Part shown: in pieces, positions 1 through 8,388 of the stretch
How positions within the stretch are numbered: the stretch's first letter is position 1
Layout: each line of letters begins with the position of its first letter
Assembly: GCA_964631965.1 (NCBI GenBank)
Contig: CAZWAR010000059.1
Span: 1 to 19,508, forward strand
DNA length: 19,508 nt
Direction: 5' to 3'
From: CAIQPS01 sp964631965
Lineage (GTDB): Bacteria; Actinomycetota; Thermoleophilia; RBG-16-64-13
The notes under the pieces: model-generated
What the model saw: the letters and a program-made list of their open reading frames with translations, nothing else
Databases searched by the model: none
Told to the model about the DNA's origin: nothing
Made by a program: the position numbers and the translations under genes

Positions 1-259
1 GCGGGGGCGTGGGAAGATCGGCCGCAAGGTTGTACCACGCCGTTGGGATCCGATCCTCCGAAAGAAGATACTTGGTCGCCATGCCGTTTGTGCCTTTCCA
101 TCCTCGTTTCGGCGTACAAAGCAGGAAAGTAGCACAAAATCCGGGACATCATGTATCAATCCCGGCCGACAGGGTATGCTACGGTCATTGCATGATCGCC
201 CGGCACCGGCACCACCCGGCACGGGCCCACGACGTCCCGACCTGCACCAGGGAGGCGCC
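1..259. other. 5' flanking region upstream of the glycosyltransferase gene
   Basis: I see no recognisable gene in this stretch. It holds an inverted repeat, CCGGGA at 141-146 and TCCCGG at 160-165, with a 13-base spacer. Ten bases further on is TATGCT at 175-180, which resembles a sigma-70 -10 box but has no good -35 partner at the usual distance. The arrangement could be a promoter with an operator for the downstream glucan genes, but this is weak. A GGAGG ribosome binding site at 251-255 serves the ATG at 260. Confidence 0.35.
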
Positions 260-2119
260 ATGCCCGATCTTCTTCGCTTGACGCCCGAGACACTCGAGTT
301 CGTCCTGCTTTCATTCGAAGGTCCCGATCAGTACTCCCTGGCAGGTGGCCTCGGTGTTCGCATGAAGGAACTGGCTCTGGAGTTGGCCCGCCAGGGGTTC
401 CCGACACATCTGGTGTTCATTGGTGACCCCGATCTCCCTGCCAGAGAGTCCCCGGTGGACAACCTCACGCTCCACCGCTGGGGGCAGTGGCTGTCCGCCC
501 ACTATCGCGGCGGCGTATACCAGGGCGAGGAGTTCAAACTCATCGATTGGAACGAGCAGTTGCCGGCATACGTGCTCGCAGAGATGGTCAAACCGGCGGT
601 CGGATCCGGCAGACTCACCGCCATCCTCGCTGAGGAATGGCACACCGCCTACTCCGCGTGCCAGCTGTCCGACCGTCTCTGGGCTGAGGGCGTGCGCGAC
701 CAGGCCATGGTGCTATGGAACGCGAACAACACTATTGGGTTCGACCGCATCGACTGGCGACGTCTGGACTTCTGCTCGCAGATCACCACGGTCTCCCGCT
801 ATATGAAGCATGTGATGTGGGACCGAGCGGTGAATCCTCTTGTCATACCGAACGGGATACCCGAGGATCGGGTCAAGCGGGCAAGCAGCGACATGGTGAC
901 CGCGCTCCGATCGGCATTCGCAGGGCGCGAACTCGTCTTCAAGATCGGGCGCTTCAGCCCGGACAAACGCTGGATCATGGCGATCGACGCTCTAGCCGCG
1001 GAGAAGCGATCCGGACACGATGTGGCCACTGTCATCCGTGGAGGGGTGGAACCCCATGGTGCGGAGGTGCTGGCCAGGGCCTTGTCCCAAGGGCTCACCG
1101 TCGTCGACGTCAAGCCACCCCGGAACACGGAGGAGGCGGTCAAAGCCCTGGCCGACGCCCCTCGTGCAGACGTCTACAACATCACCAGCTTCATGAGTGA
1201 TGAACTCATCAACGTCTTTTACACCGGTGCGGACGCCGTGCTGGCCAACTCCGGCCACGAGCCGTTCGGACTGGTCGGCCTCGAGGTGATGGGGGCCGGC
1301 GGGGTGGCGTTTGTCGGCACCACGGGCGAAGACTACGCCGTGCCGTTTCTCAACTGCATAGCCCTCGACACCGACGACCCGGCCGAGATCAGCATCGGCC
1401 TCGACTTCGTCCGCCAGCATCCCCGGATCGTGGAGCGACTACGTCGCGACGCGATGGAGACGGCCAACAGCTTCAGCTGGAAGAACGTCGTGGGGGACAA
1501 CCTCCTCGGCAAATTGCGCTACGTCGCCATGCGCCAACTGGTGACGCCGCCCGGCAAGAGCCATGTGACGCCGGAGCCGGCCCTTGCAGTCAAGGCGCCC
1601 ACGACCGCCGACGTGCAGGCGACTATGTCAGCCGCAGCCGCACGGTCGGACCCCGCCGACGCGATCCAGACCGGGGCAGGCTTGGATGTGCTGGTCACCG
1701 AGTTGTCGGGGGGAGAGCACAAGCCCGATCAACACGGCGAAAGTCACGTGAAGAAGGGGAAGGGCAAGAAGCCCAAGCCGGAGCAGTCCGGGTACCAGCC
1801 GGCCCGGTCAGCGCCCCCAGCCGACACCGCGGCCGATGCGAGAGTCATCGAGATGACCCCCGCAGCATCGGAGCCCGATACGGGCGCGGCAGGAGACGGC
1901 GCCCTGATCGGGAGCGACTCCTCCGCCGGCGATACCGCTGGGGGAGCGACCGACAACCCTCAAGGTGACGACACGCCGGCCCAGCGCGGTGGCAGAGAAA
2001 CGCCGGGCGGTTCCCGCATGCCGACCGGCGCGACCGGCGCCGGCAACCTCGGCCTTCCCTACGGCGGCGAGTCCGTGAACACTCGCCATTCCATCAAGCC
2101 TCGCACCTTCGACAGTTAG
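260..2119 (+). CDS. GT-B glycosyltransferase (GT4/GT5, glycogen-synthase-like) with long disordered C-terminal tail
   Basis: Probable sugar-nucleotide-dependent glycosyltransferase acting in the cytoplasm on alpha-glucan, inferred from its fold and from two GH57 genes directly downstream. The start at ATG 260 is chosen because GGAGG ends four bases upstream. An in-frame ATG at 176 would add 28 residues of low-complexity sequence. The catalytic part covers about residues 1-427. It has a glycine-rich N-terminal loop (GGLG, then an amphipathic helix), a C-terminal-domain motif KIGRFSPDK at 228-236, and the E-x7-E signature of retaining GT-B enzymes at E334 and E342 (GHEPFGLVGLEVMGAGG). Residues 428-619 are a tail rich in Ala, Pro, Gly, Ser and Thr with a lysine cluster near 498-507, predicted disordered. 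Acceptor and donor cannot be read from the sequence. A glycogen synthase or a trehalose/sucrose-type transferase are both possible. Confidence 0.85.
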   Translation: MPDLLRLTPETLEFVLLSFEGPDQYSLAGGLGVRMKELALELARQGFPTHLVFIGDPDLPARESPVDNLTLHRWGQWLSAHYRGGVYQGEEFKLIDWNEQLPAYVLAEMVKPAVGSGRLTAILAEEWHTAYSACQLSDRLWAEGVRDQAMVLWNANNTIGFDRIDWRRLDFCSQITTVSRYMKHVMWDRAVNPLVIPNGIPEDRVKRASSDMVTALRSAFAGRELVFKIGRFSPDKRWIMAIDALAAEKRSGHDVATVIRGGVEPHGAEVLARALSQGLTVVDVKPPRNTEEAVKALADAPRADVYNITSFMSDELINVFYTGADAVLANSGHEPFGLVGLEVMGAGGVAFVGTTGEDYAVPFLNCIALDTDDPAEISIGLDFVRQHPRIVERLRRDAMETANSFSWKNVVGDNLLGKLRYVAMRQLVTPPGKSHVTPEPALAVKAPTTADVQATMSAAAARSDPADAIQTGAGLDVLVTELSGGEHKPDQHGESHVKKGKGKKPKPEQSGYQPARSAPPADTAADARVIEMTPAASEPDTGAAGDGALIGSDSSAGDTAGGATDNPQGDDTPAQRGGRETPGGSRMPTGATGAGNLGLPYGGESVNTRHSIKPRTFDS

Positions 2120-2129
2120 GGCGGATGCC

Positions 2130-3341
2130 GTGGCCGAGAACCTCGTCACCTACTGCGTAGTCCACCAACCCCGCCGCCTCATGTTGCCGGCGGAGGTCGT
2201 CCCCCGAGGGACGAAGCCCGAGGATATGGCCGCCTATCTCATGGACGACGTCATGAACAGGCGCTACTTCGAGAAGGTGGCACGGTGGTGTTACTACCCT
2301 GCCTGCAGCATGTTCCTGGACATGCTGGGCCAGGGATACAAACTGGGCATAGGTTTCTCCGTCAGCTTTCTCTGGCAGTTGCAGCGCTGGGACACCGAAC
2401 TTACCAGCCTCTTCAAGAGGTTGGTGGCTCATCCCAACTGTGAATTGATCGGCGTCGACCCCTATCACAGCTTCGCCTTCGCCCTGGACATCAGACTGTT
2501 CCAGACGGAGATGAAACGGGGCAAGGAGTACGCGGAGACATTCTTCGGCAAGGAGATCCGCGTGACGGACACCACAGAGATGGTCATGAACAACGAGATC
2601 TACTATGCGCTTCTTCAAGCCGGATACCGAGCCGGCATGCTCGACGGGCGCAAGTGGGTGCTCGACTGGCGGGAGCCCACGCATCTCTATGGTTACGACG
2701 ACCGGGAGATGGGCCTGTTCTGCCGGCATCACGAACTCTCCGACGACGTGGGATACCGCTTCAGCAATACGAAGTGGGAAGGTTATCCTCTGAAAGCCGA
2801 GACGTACGCCGAGCACTTGAGGAGCACGTGGGGCGATTTCGTATTCATCGGCTGGGACTTCGAGACCTTTGGCGAGCACCACAACATCGACACGGGTATC
2901 TTCGATTTCATGCGGGCGCTGCCTACCCAGTTCACCAGACGTGGCATACGCTGTCTCACCCCCAGTGAAGCAGTCGACGAGTTCGGGAAAGAGTTCAAAC
3001 CGAACTTGCCGCTACCCGAGTTCGGCACAACCTGGGCGGGTTCTGGTGGCATGGAGTTCTTCCTCGGCAACGCTTCGCAGCAGGCGATCTTTCGCATCAT
3101 GCACTCGGTGCTGCACAAAGCCCAATTGACCGGAAGAGCGGACTTGCTCGACCTTGCCCTGTGGCTTCTTCAATCCGACAACCTCCACCTCATCCAGTGG
3201 GCCGGACGGTCGGGCTCCGAAGCCGAGGTTTCGGCCTATTTCACGCCGAAGGAATGGTGGAATCTCGGTCCCGACCGAATCCTCACCGAGCAGCAGCGCG
3301 TATATACCAACTTCATCCGGGCGATGGATGAGTACGTCTGA
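2130..3341 (+). CDS. Glycoside hydrolase family 57 protein (alpha-amylase type)
   Basis: Cytoplasmic GH57 enzyme of 403 residues, likely cleaving or rearranging alpha-1,4-glucan. It starts at GTG 2130, ten bases after the glycosyltransferase stop, with a weak AGGGCGG upstream. GH57 conserved regions are visible in order: HQP at 12-14, ELIGVDPYHSFAF near 106-118, TTEMVMNNE with the candidate nucleophile E150, and GWDFETFGEHH with the candidate acid/base D243. The DFETFGEH form of the last motif resembles the compact intracellular alpha-amylases that sit next to glycogen synthase genes in methanogens (family knowledge). There is no signal peptide and no membrane segment. Pairing with the upstream glycosyltransferase suggests a shared role in glycogen or maltodextrin turnover. 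Whether it is a hydrolase, branching enzyme or glucanotransferase is not decided by these motifs. Confidence 0.9.
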   Translation: MAENLVTYCVVHQPRRLMLPAEVVPRGTKPEDMAAYLMDDVMNRRYFEKVARWCYYPACSMFLDMLGQGYKLGIGFSVSFLWQLQRWDTELTSLFKRLVAHPNCELIGVDPYHSFAFALDIRLFQTEMKRGKEYAETFFGKEIRVTDTTEMVMNNEIYYALLQAGYRAGMLDGRKWVLDWREPTHLYGYDDREMGLFCRHHELSDDVGYRFSNTKWEGYPLKAETYAEHLRSTWGDFVFIGWDFETFGEHHNIDTGIFDFMRALPTQFTRRGIRCLTPSEAVDEFGKEFKPNLPLPEFGTTWAGSGGMEFFLGNASQQAIFRIMHSVLHKAQLTGRADLLDLALWLLQSDNLHLIQWAGRSGSEAEVSAYFTPKEWWNLGPDRILTEQQRVYTNFIRAMDEYV

Positions 3342-3485
3342 GAGCGGCGCAGAGACCGCCGGGCGGCGGAAGCCCGGGGCCTGGTCGGATGCGGCCCGGT
3401 CGAGAACGATTCAGGCACGAATGAACCACCCGAAGCCCCAGACAAGTGGACCCCGAGCCGGGGAGACCCGATCCGAGGTGCTCAG

Positions 3486-5942
3486 ATGAGCGGGGGACAA
3501 GCCAGAGCGTCCCACGAGGGCGACGCGCTAGCGAGCAGCATTCAGCCGATCCATGTGGCCTTCGTCTGGCACATGCATCAGCCGTACTACCGGTCGGCGA
3601 AGACCGGCTCGTTCCAGATGCCGTGGGCCCGCCTGCACGCGGTGAAGGACTACCTGGACATGGTGGAGATCCTGGCCGACTACCCTTCAGTCCATCAGAC
3701 TTTCAACCTGGTGCCGTCGCTCATCGAACAACTGGAGGACTACGCAACCGGCGGACTCCCCGAGACCCTGGGCGAGATGAGGGAGGCAGCTGCCCGCGCC
3801 GCGGGCCGGAACGGCCCGCTTGCCGGCGCCGTGGCCGGCAACACGGGCAGGCTCTCGAGAGCCGGCAGCTTTGCAGCCGGCCACCCGTCATCTCCCGCAG
3901 CCCGCCCTATGCCGGTCTCCGATGTCTACTGGGAACACACCCTGAAGCCGGCGGTTGACCTTGATCCTGGCGAGCGCGCTTTTGTAACGGAACGCATGTG
4001 CGAGCATCCCGACCATCCGCGGGCAAGGTCACACCGCCGCTATCTGGAGCTGGCGCTCAAGCGCGAAGCACAGTCCTGCCGCGGCTCGGAGGCGTGCGCT
4101 GCCGCCTTCACCGCCGATGAACTCCGAGACATCCAGGTCTGGTTCAATCTGGCCTGGTACGACCCGACCCTCCTCGAGTCCGAACCTCTTCAGAGTCTCG
4201 TGCGCCGCGGCCGCAACTTCACCGAAGAGGACAAGCGGTTGCTCGCGCACGTGCAGAACGATGTTCTTCGCAGGGTCATCCCGGCCTACCGGGAGGCCGC
4301 GGACGCCGGCCGCCTGGAACTGACCACGAGCCCGTACTTCCACCCGATCCTGCCTCTGCTCGCGAACACGGATTCCGCTCGGGTGGGAGCGGGTGACACC
4401 ATTCTCCCGTCCCGCCGCTTCGCGCATCCCGAGGACGCGTGGGAGCAGGTGGAGAGGGGAGTGGCCAAACACAAGCAGGTCTTCGGGCTCGAGCCTCGGG
4501 GCATGTGGTGCTCGGAACAATCGGTGGGAGAGGATGTCTTGCCGCTGCTGATGAGGGCGGGCATCCGGTGGACGATCAGTGACCAGGTGGTGCTCTCTCG
4601 TTCGTTGGCGGGATCGGCGCCTGCGCCGGCCGGGCCGGGAGCGGGAGACGGCCAGATGGTACCCGCCGGCTCGCCGTACCAGCCCTATCTACTCACTCGC
4701 GAAGAGGGAGAGTTGGCCATCGTCTTCCGGGACCACACCCTCTCGGACCTCATCGGTTTCGGTTACCAGAGTTGGAACTCGAAGGATGCCGCCGCCGATC
4801 TCCTCAACCGCATCCGGGCCATCGGAACCTCAATGGCAAGGGAGGCGGGCCTCTCGGGCGATCCCTTGACCCGGCCGCCTCTGGTGACCATAGCCTTGGA
4901 TGGTGAGAACGCTTGGGAGTACTACCCGAACGACGGCCGGGATTTCCTGCACTTCCTCTATGAAGGGTTGGCGGCGGACCCGGCCCTTCAGTGCGTGACG
5001 ATCTCCGAGCATTTGGAGGAATTCCCCGCCACCGCGCCCCTCGGGTGGCTGCACACCGGCTCCTGGATCGGAGGCGACCTGCGCACCTGGAGCGGCGACC
5101 CCGGTCACAACGCCGCCTGGGACCTTTTGCACGATGCTCGCGATGTAGCGGCGTTCCACCGGAGACGGCCGGTGACGAGCGTCAGCCCTGTGGAAGCTGG
5201 TGAGACTGCCGCCCAGGGGATGCCCGGCGAAGCCACGAGTGCGGACGCGTCGGAGGAAGCCTGGCGACACATCATGGTGGCCGAGGGCAGCGACTGGTTC
5301 TGGTGGTTCGGGGAACACCACCACACGGAACTCGACTACGTGTGGGACCTCGAATTCCGCCAGCACCTACAAGAAGTGTATCGATGTCTGGCAGAGACCA
5401 CTCCTATCCGCCTCTATCTGCCGGTCTTCGCGGCCGCCGCGGATACGGGACCGGTACTGCCGGGGGAAGTCATCCGTCCGGTCATCGACGGGCGCCTGTC
5501 GCCCGAAGATGGGTGGGGGAAGGCCGGTATCCTCCCCCCAGACAAACAGTCGACCATGCAGCGTACCGAAGGGGCCCGGTTGGTGGAGGCGCGTTTTGGA
5601 TGGGGAGAAGAAAATCTGTATCTCCTGCTCGTGCCGCGGGATCGGTCTGATTTGGAGGGGTTGGAGATATACCTGACTCTGGCCCCTGCCTCGTTCGAGG
5701 ATGAGACGATATTCCACATGACAGTGGGGGAAGACGGGCGCGTGGACACCAGTTGTCTCCGTCCCGGCCGATTGCCAGGCACTGCCAGTGCAGCGTGGGG
5801 CGACGTGCTGGAGATCGAGGTCCCTCTGTCGCAACCCATCCTTAGTGGGAAGGAACCCTTGGCACTGATGCTGCGGGCGGGGCGGGGCGGCATGGTAGAC
5901 CGGGTCTTTCGCTCCGCGGGTTTGACGCCGCCGATCACATGA
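3486..5942 (+). CDS. Large GH57 glycoside hydrolase (amylopullulanase-like) with C-terminal extension
   Basis: An 818-residue GH57 enzyme, probably degrading or debranching alpha-glucan. GAGG at 3475-3478 lies seven bases before ATG 3486, supporting this start. The catalytic region opens with HVAFVWHMHQPYY (H29-Y35). The nucleophile candidate is E344 in MWCSEQSVGEDVL, and the acid/base candidate is D472 in ALDGENAWEYYPNDG. GSWIGGDLRTWSGDPGHNAAWD and WFWWFGEHHHTELDYVWD (around residue 600-620) are further conserved blocks of the GH57 amylopullulanase-type subgroup. Two low-complexity Ala/Gly/Pro insertions, near 101-141 and 377-397, interrupt the core. Residues from about 660 on look like a separate beta-rich C-terminal domain, beginning PVIDGRLSPEDGW. 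No signal peptide is apparent, so it is probably cytoplasmic. A 144-base gap without a gene separates it from the preceding GH57 gene. Exact specificity is unknown. Confidence 0.9.
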   Translation: MSGGQARASHEGDALASSIQPIHVAFVWHMHQPYYRSAKTGSFQMPWARLHAVKDYLDMVEILADYPSVHQTFNLVPSLIEQLEDYATGGLPETLGEMREAAARAAGRNGPLAGAVAGNTGRLSRAGSFAAGHPSSPAARPMPVSDVYWEHTLKPAVDLDPGERAFVTERMCEHPDHPRARSHRRYLELALKREAQSCRGSEACAAAFTADELRDIQVWFNLAWYDPTLLESEPLQSLVRRGRNFTEEDKRLLAHVQNDVLRRVIPAYREAADAGRLELTTSPYFHPILPLLANTDSARVGAGDTILPSRRFAHPEDAWEQVERGVAKHKQVFGLEPRGMWCSEQSVGEDVLPLLMRAGIRWTISDQVVLSRSLAGSAPAPAGPGAGDGQMVPAGSPYQPYLLTREEGELAIVFRDHTLSDLIGFGYQSWNSKDAAADLLNRIRAIGTSMAREAGLSGDPLTRPPLVTIALDGENAWEYYPNDGRDFLHFLYEGLAADPALQCVTISEHLEEFPATAPLGWLHTGSWIGGDLRTWSGDPGHNAAWDLLHDARDVAAFHRRRPVTSVSPVEAGETAAQGMPGEATSADASEEAWRHIMVAEGSDWFWWFGEHHHTELDYVWDLEFRQHLQEVYRCLAETTPIRLYLPVFAAAADTGPVLPGEVIRPVIDGRLSPEDGWGKAGILPPDKQSTMQRTEGARLVEARFGWGEENLYLLLVPRDRSDLEGLEIYLTLAPASFEDETIFHMTVGEDGRVDTSCLRPGRLPGTASAAWGDVLEIEVPLSQPILSGKEPLALMLRAGRGGMVDRVFRSAGLTPPIT

Positions 5943-5949
5943 AGACGCT

Positions 5950-6852
5950 ATGAAATGCCTGCAAAATATCACTTTTCTCAGCGACTTCGGTTGGGGAGGA
6001 GGCTACGTCGCGGCCTGCGAGGCCACTCTGGCCCGCCTGTCTCCCCACGCGCGGGTCTTCCACATCTCCCATGAGGTCCCTGTCGGTGATGTCGCCGCCG
6101 GGGCGCTCGTTCTTGCTCGCGTCGCTGCACTCTACCCACACGCGGCCCACCTGGCCGTCGTCGACCCTGGAGTCGGTACCGCGCGCCGTGCCCTCGCGCT
6201 CGCCACTGCCCGAGGCGATCTGCTCGTAGGGCCTGACAACGGGCTGCTTGTCGATGCGGGAAAGGTGCTGGGGGGTATGGACGAGGGATGGGCTCTCGAA
6301 GCCGATGCAGTGAGAGGTCTGGCGGGACTCCCCTCGGAAGATGTGTCCATGACGTTCCATGGCAGGGATCTCTTCGCTCCCGCGTCGGCGTTGCTCGCCT
6401 CCGGCGTCGAGCCGGCAGCGCTCGGCAGCCCTCTCGACTTGACCAGCCTGGTTCGCCTCAGCCCGCCGACCGTCGATAGGTCGCAGGACGGGCTTTCTGC
6501 GCCGGTGGTAGAAGTCGACCGGTTCGGCAATGTGGCGCTGGATCTTGGTTTTGAGGACATCGCCGCGCTGGCCGAGCAGCAAGGCCATCAAGACAGTCGA
6601 GACAGCGTTCCGGGCGGGCGAGGGACCTTCCTTGTCGGGGTCGAGGGAGAAGGCGCCCCCGACTGGACGGCGCGTATCGTGCATACCTATGGTGACCTTG
6701 CCGCAGGCGAACTCGGCCTCTTCAAGGACTCCTGGGGCCAGGCGGCTCTTGCGCTCAATGGAGCAAGCGCAGCCGAGTTCCTTGGAGTGCGCAGGAACGA
6801 GCGAGTGACCCTGACACTGGTGTCGAGATCGCCCCAAGGGGCGAGCGAATGA
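5950..6852 (+). CDS. S-adenosyl-L-methionine hydrolase (adenosine-forming), SAM hydroxide adenosyltransferase / DUF62 family
   Basis: The family splits SAM into adenosine and methionine using an activated water. The protein has 300 residues, a usual length. The N-terminal domain shows ITFLSDFG (D12), VVDPGVGTARR (D72 and R79), GPDNGLL (94-100) and TFHGRDLFAP (H137). The Asp-Arg-His triad known for this family is therefore present as D72, R79 and H137. The C-terminal beta-barrel domain carries VEVDRFGNVALDLG and ends with the typical block around NGASAAEFLG. The gene begins seven bases after the large GH57 stop and overlaps rlmN by ATGA, so co-transcription is likely. Its link to glucan metabolism is positional only. 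Pairing with rlmN, a SAM-consuming enzyme, may be chance or may reflect SAM pool control (inference). Confidence 0.92.
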   Translation: MKCLQNITFLSDFGWGGGYVAACEATLARLSPHARVFHISHEVPVGDVAAGALVLARVAALYPHAAHLAVVDPGVGTARRALALATARGDLLVGPDNGLLVDAGKVLGGMDEGWALEADAVRGLAGLPSEDVSMTFHGRDLFAPASALLASGVEPAALGSPLDLTSLVRLSPPTVDRSQDGLSAPVVEVDRFGNVALDLGFEDIAALAEQQGHQDSRDSVPGGRGTFLVGVEGEGAPDWTARIVHTYGDLAAGELGLFKDSWGQAALALNGASAAEFLGVRRNERVTLTLVSRSPQGASE

Positions 6853-8231
6853 CCGACCCGGCCCGGAGACGAGCCCGGGGAAAGCATCCCGGTGTTTCCT
6901 CCGACCGGCCGAGTCGGGCTCCCAAGGGAGCAGCAAGGCGCGGCGACCCGGGCGGATCCGGGGTGCCCTCCAGGGCAGAGCGGGAAGCGGGTGCCGGCAA
7001 GCCGGCGCAACCGCATGTCCCGGAAGGACCGGGCCAGCAGGGGACCGGCCCGGCGCCGGGCCGGGCGACGGCAGACAAAGTGGGTAGCGCGGCGAGATGG
7101 CACCGGGACGCCGGCCGGAAGGCCCAGGAATCGCCTGAACGAGATCGGTCTCCCCAGGCGATACTCGCCCTCTACCGGCCGGATCTCGCTGGGATACTCG
7201 CATCTGCGGACGCTCCGGCCTTTAGACACATGCAGGTCCTTGAACATCTGTCCCGACATCCCGAGGCCCCCTTCGCGGAGGCGACCAACCTGCCGGCGGG
7301 CCTTCGGGACGGTTTGGAGGGAGCCGGCACGTGCGTCCTTTCTCTCGCGGCCCGGCGCGAAGCTGCTGACGGCACAGTGAAGTTTCTGCTGGAGACTCGC
7401 GATGAACTCCATGTCGAGGCCGTGGTGATGCCTTACGGACGAAGGACGACCGTTTGTGTATCCAGTCAGGCCGGCTGTCCGGTCGGATGCGAGTTCTGCG
7501 CCACCGGGGCGCTCGGCTTCCAACGCAACCTCTCGGCCGCGGAGATCGTCGACCAGGTCCGGGTGGCGATGAGTGAGGTCTCAAGCCGGATCTCCAATGT
7601 CGTCTACATGGGGATGGGCGAGCCTCTCCTTAATCTGCAGCCCGTGCTCGATTCGGTGCGGGTGCTCACAGCGCCCTCCGGTCTCGGTCTGGGACACCGC
7701 TCGATCTCCATCTCCACGGTGGGCATACCAAGGGGGATACTGCGCCTAGCCAGGACGGAGCCTCAAGTCAATCTCGCCATCTCGCTGCACGCCGCCGACG
7801 ATGCGACCAGGGCATTGCTCATTCCAGATCAGTACCGGCACCCACTCTCCGAAATACTCGAGGCCGCGTGGCAGCATTTCGCCATCACCCGGCGCAAGCT
7901 TCTCATCGAGTACGTCCTTCTCGCCGGCGTCAACGATTCTCCCGACGACGCTCGTCGCCTCGCCGGCCTTCTCCGCGGACACGTTGTCACCGTCAACCTC
8001 TTGACGTGGAACCCGGTGGGCCCTCTTGAACCTTCGACCAGCGGAAGCAGGAAGGACAATCGGCGCCCGAAGGTGGGGTTATCCCCTCCGAACCCGGCGG
8101 CTGTGGCAGCCTTCCGAGCTACGCTTCAAGCAGCCCATGTGGACGCGGTGGTGCGGCAGAGCAAAGGCGGTGGAATAGAGGCAGCCTGCGGCCAACTGGC
8201 GGGTAGAGTCCGTTCATACGGCATGGAATGA
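6849..8231 (+). CDS. rlmN: Dual-specificity rRNA/tRNA adenine C2-methyltransferase RlmN, with N-terminal extension
   Basis: Radical-SAM enzyme that methylates C2 of A2503 in 23S rRNA and of A37 in some tRNAs. The cluster motif CxxxCxxC is C210, C214 and C217 (CPVGCEFCATG). The two mechanistic cysteines are also seen: C203 in VCVSSQ, seven residues before the cluster as in E. coli, and C447 in AACGQLAG, the methyl-carrying residue by homology. GMGEPLLN and the SISTVG and NLAISLHA blocks are typical. The ATG at 6849 overlaps the SAM hydrolase stop (ATGA). At 460 residues it is about 100 longer than usual. Residues 1-100 are an Arg/Gly/Pro-rich basic, low-complexity extension ahead of the normal N-terminal domain. 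A later start cannot be excluded, but the overlap favours this one. Confidence 0.95.
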   Translation: MTDPARRRARGKHPGVSSDRPSRAPKGAARRGDPGGSGVPSRAEREAGAGKPAQPHVPEGPGQQGTGPAPGRATADKVGSAARWHRDAGRKAQESPERDRSPQAILALYRPDLAGILASADAPAFRHMQVLEHLSRHPEAPFAEATNLPAGLRDGLEGAGTCVLSLAARREAADGTVKFLLETRDELHVEAVVMPYGRRTTVCVSSQAGCPVGCEFCATGALGFQRNLSAAEIVDQVRVAMSEVSSRISNVVYMGMGEPLLNLQPVLDSVRVLTAPSGLGLGHRSISISTVGIPRGILRLARTEPQVNLAISLHAADDATRALLIPDQYRHPLSEILEAAWQHFAITRRKLLIEYVLLAGVNDSPDDARRLAGLLRGHVVTVNLLTWNPVGPLEPSTSGSRKDNRRPKVGLSPPNPAAVAAFRATLQAAHVDAVVRQSKGGGIEAACGQLAGRVRSYGME

Positions 8232-8388
8232 GTGATGCGGACCGCCGTTGATTGCTATGGAATGACGGTAAGACCATAATAATCCGCGCGCCTACGGGCC
8301 CGCTCACCCCGTACTCATCCACTGAGCGACAACCATTCCACGACGACTGTTGACCGACGCGGAGGGAGCGGGCGAAAGCAGATCGGAG
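8232..8388. other. Convergent intergenic region between rlmN and cobO
   Basis: This 157-base stretch separates the two convergent blocks. It contains a 9-base direct repeat ATGGAATGA, once at the rlmN end (8223-8231) and once at 8258-8266, and an 8-base inverted repeat GCCCGCTC (8298-8305) / GAGCGGGC (8366-8373) about 60 bases apart. Neither forms a compact hairpin with a T-run, so no intrinsic terminator is called, although termination in both directions is expected here. Confidence 0.4.

Noticed and set aside
176..259. N-terminal extension of the glycosyltransferase from ATG 176
   Set aside because: GGAGG directly precedes ATG 260, and the 28 extra residues are Pro/Arg-rich and unlike a GT-B N-terminus.
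1742..1757. Second parS-like site with a TCACGTGA core
   Set aside because: Only the central eight bases and two flanking bases match. The arms are wrong, so ParB nucleation is unlikely.
2094..2882. 262-codon open frame on the minus strand
   Set aside because: Lies entirely opposite the compact GH57 gene, which has all family motifs. Open antisense frames are expected in GC-rich DNA, and the translation shows no family features.
5935..7203. 422-codon open frame on the minus strand
   Set aside because: Antisense to the SAM hydrolase and the rlmN 5' end. The product is Arg/Pro/Gly-rich with no recognisable motif.
8298..8373. Bidirectional terminator between rlmN and cobO
   Set aside because: The inverted repeat arms are about 60 bases apart and no T-rich tract follows in either direction.
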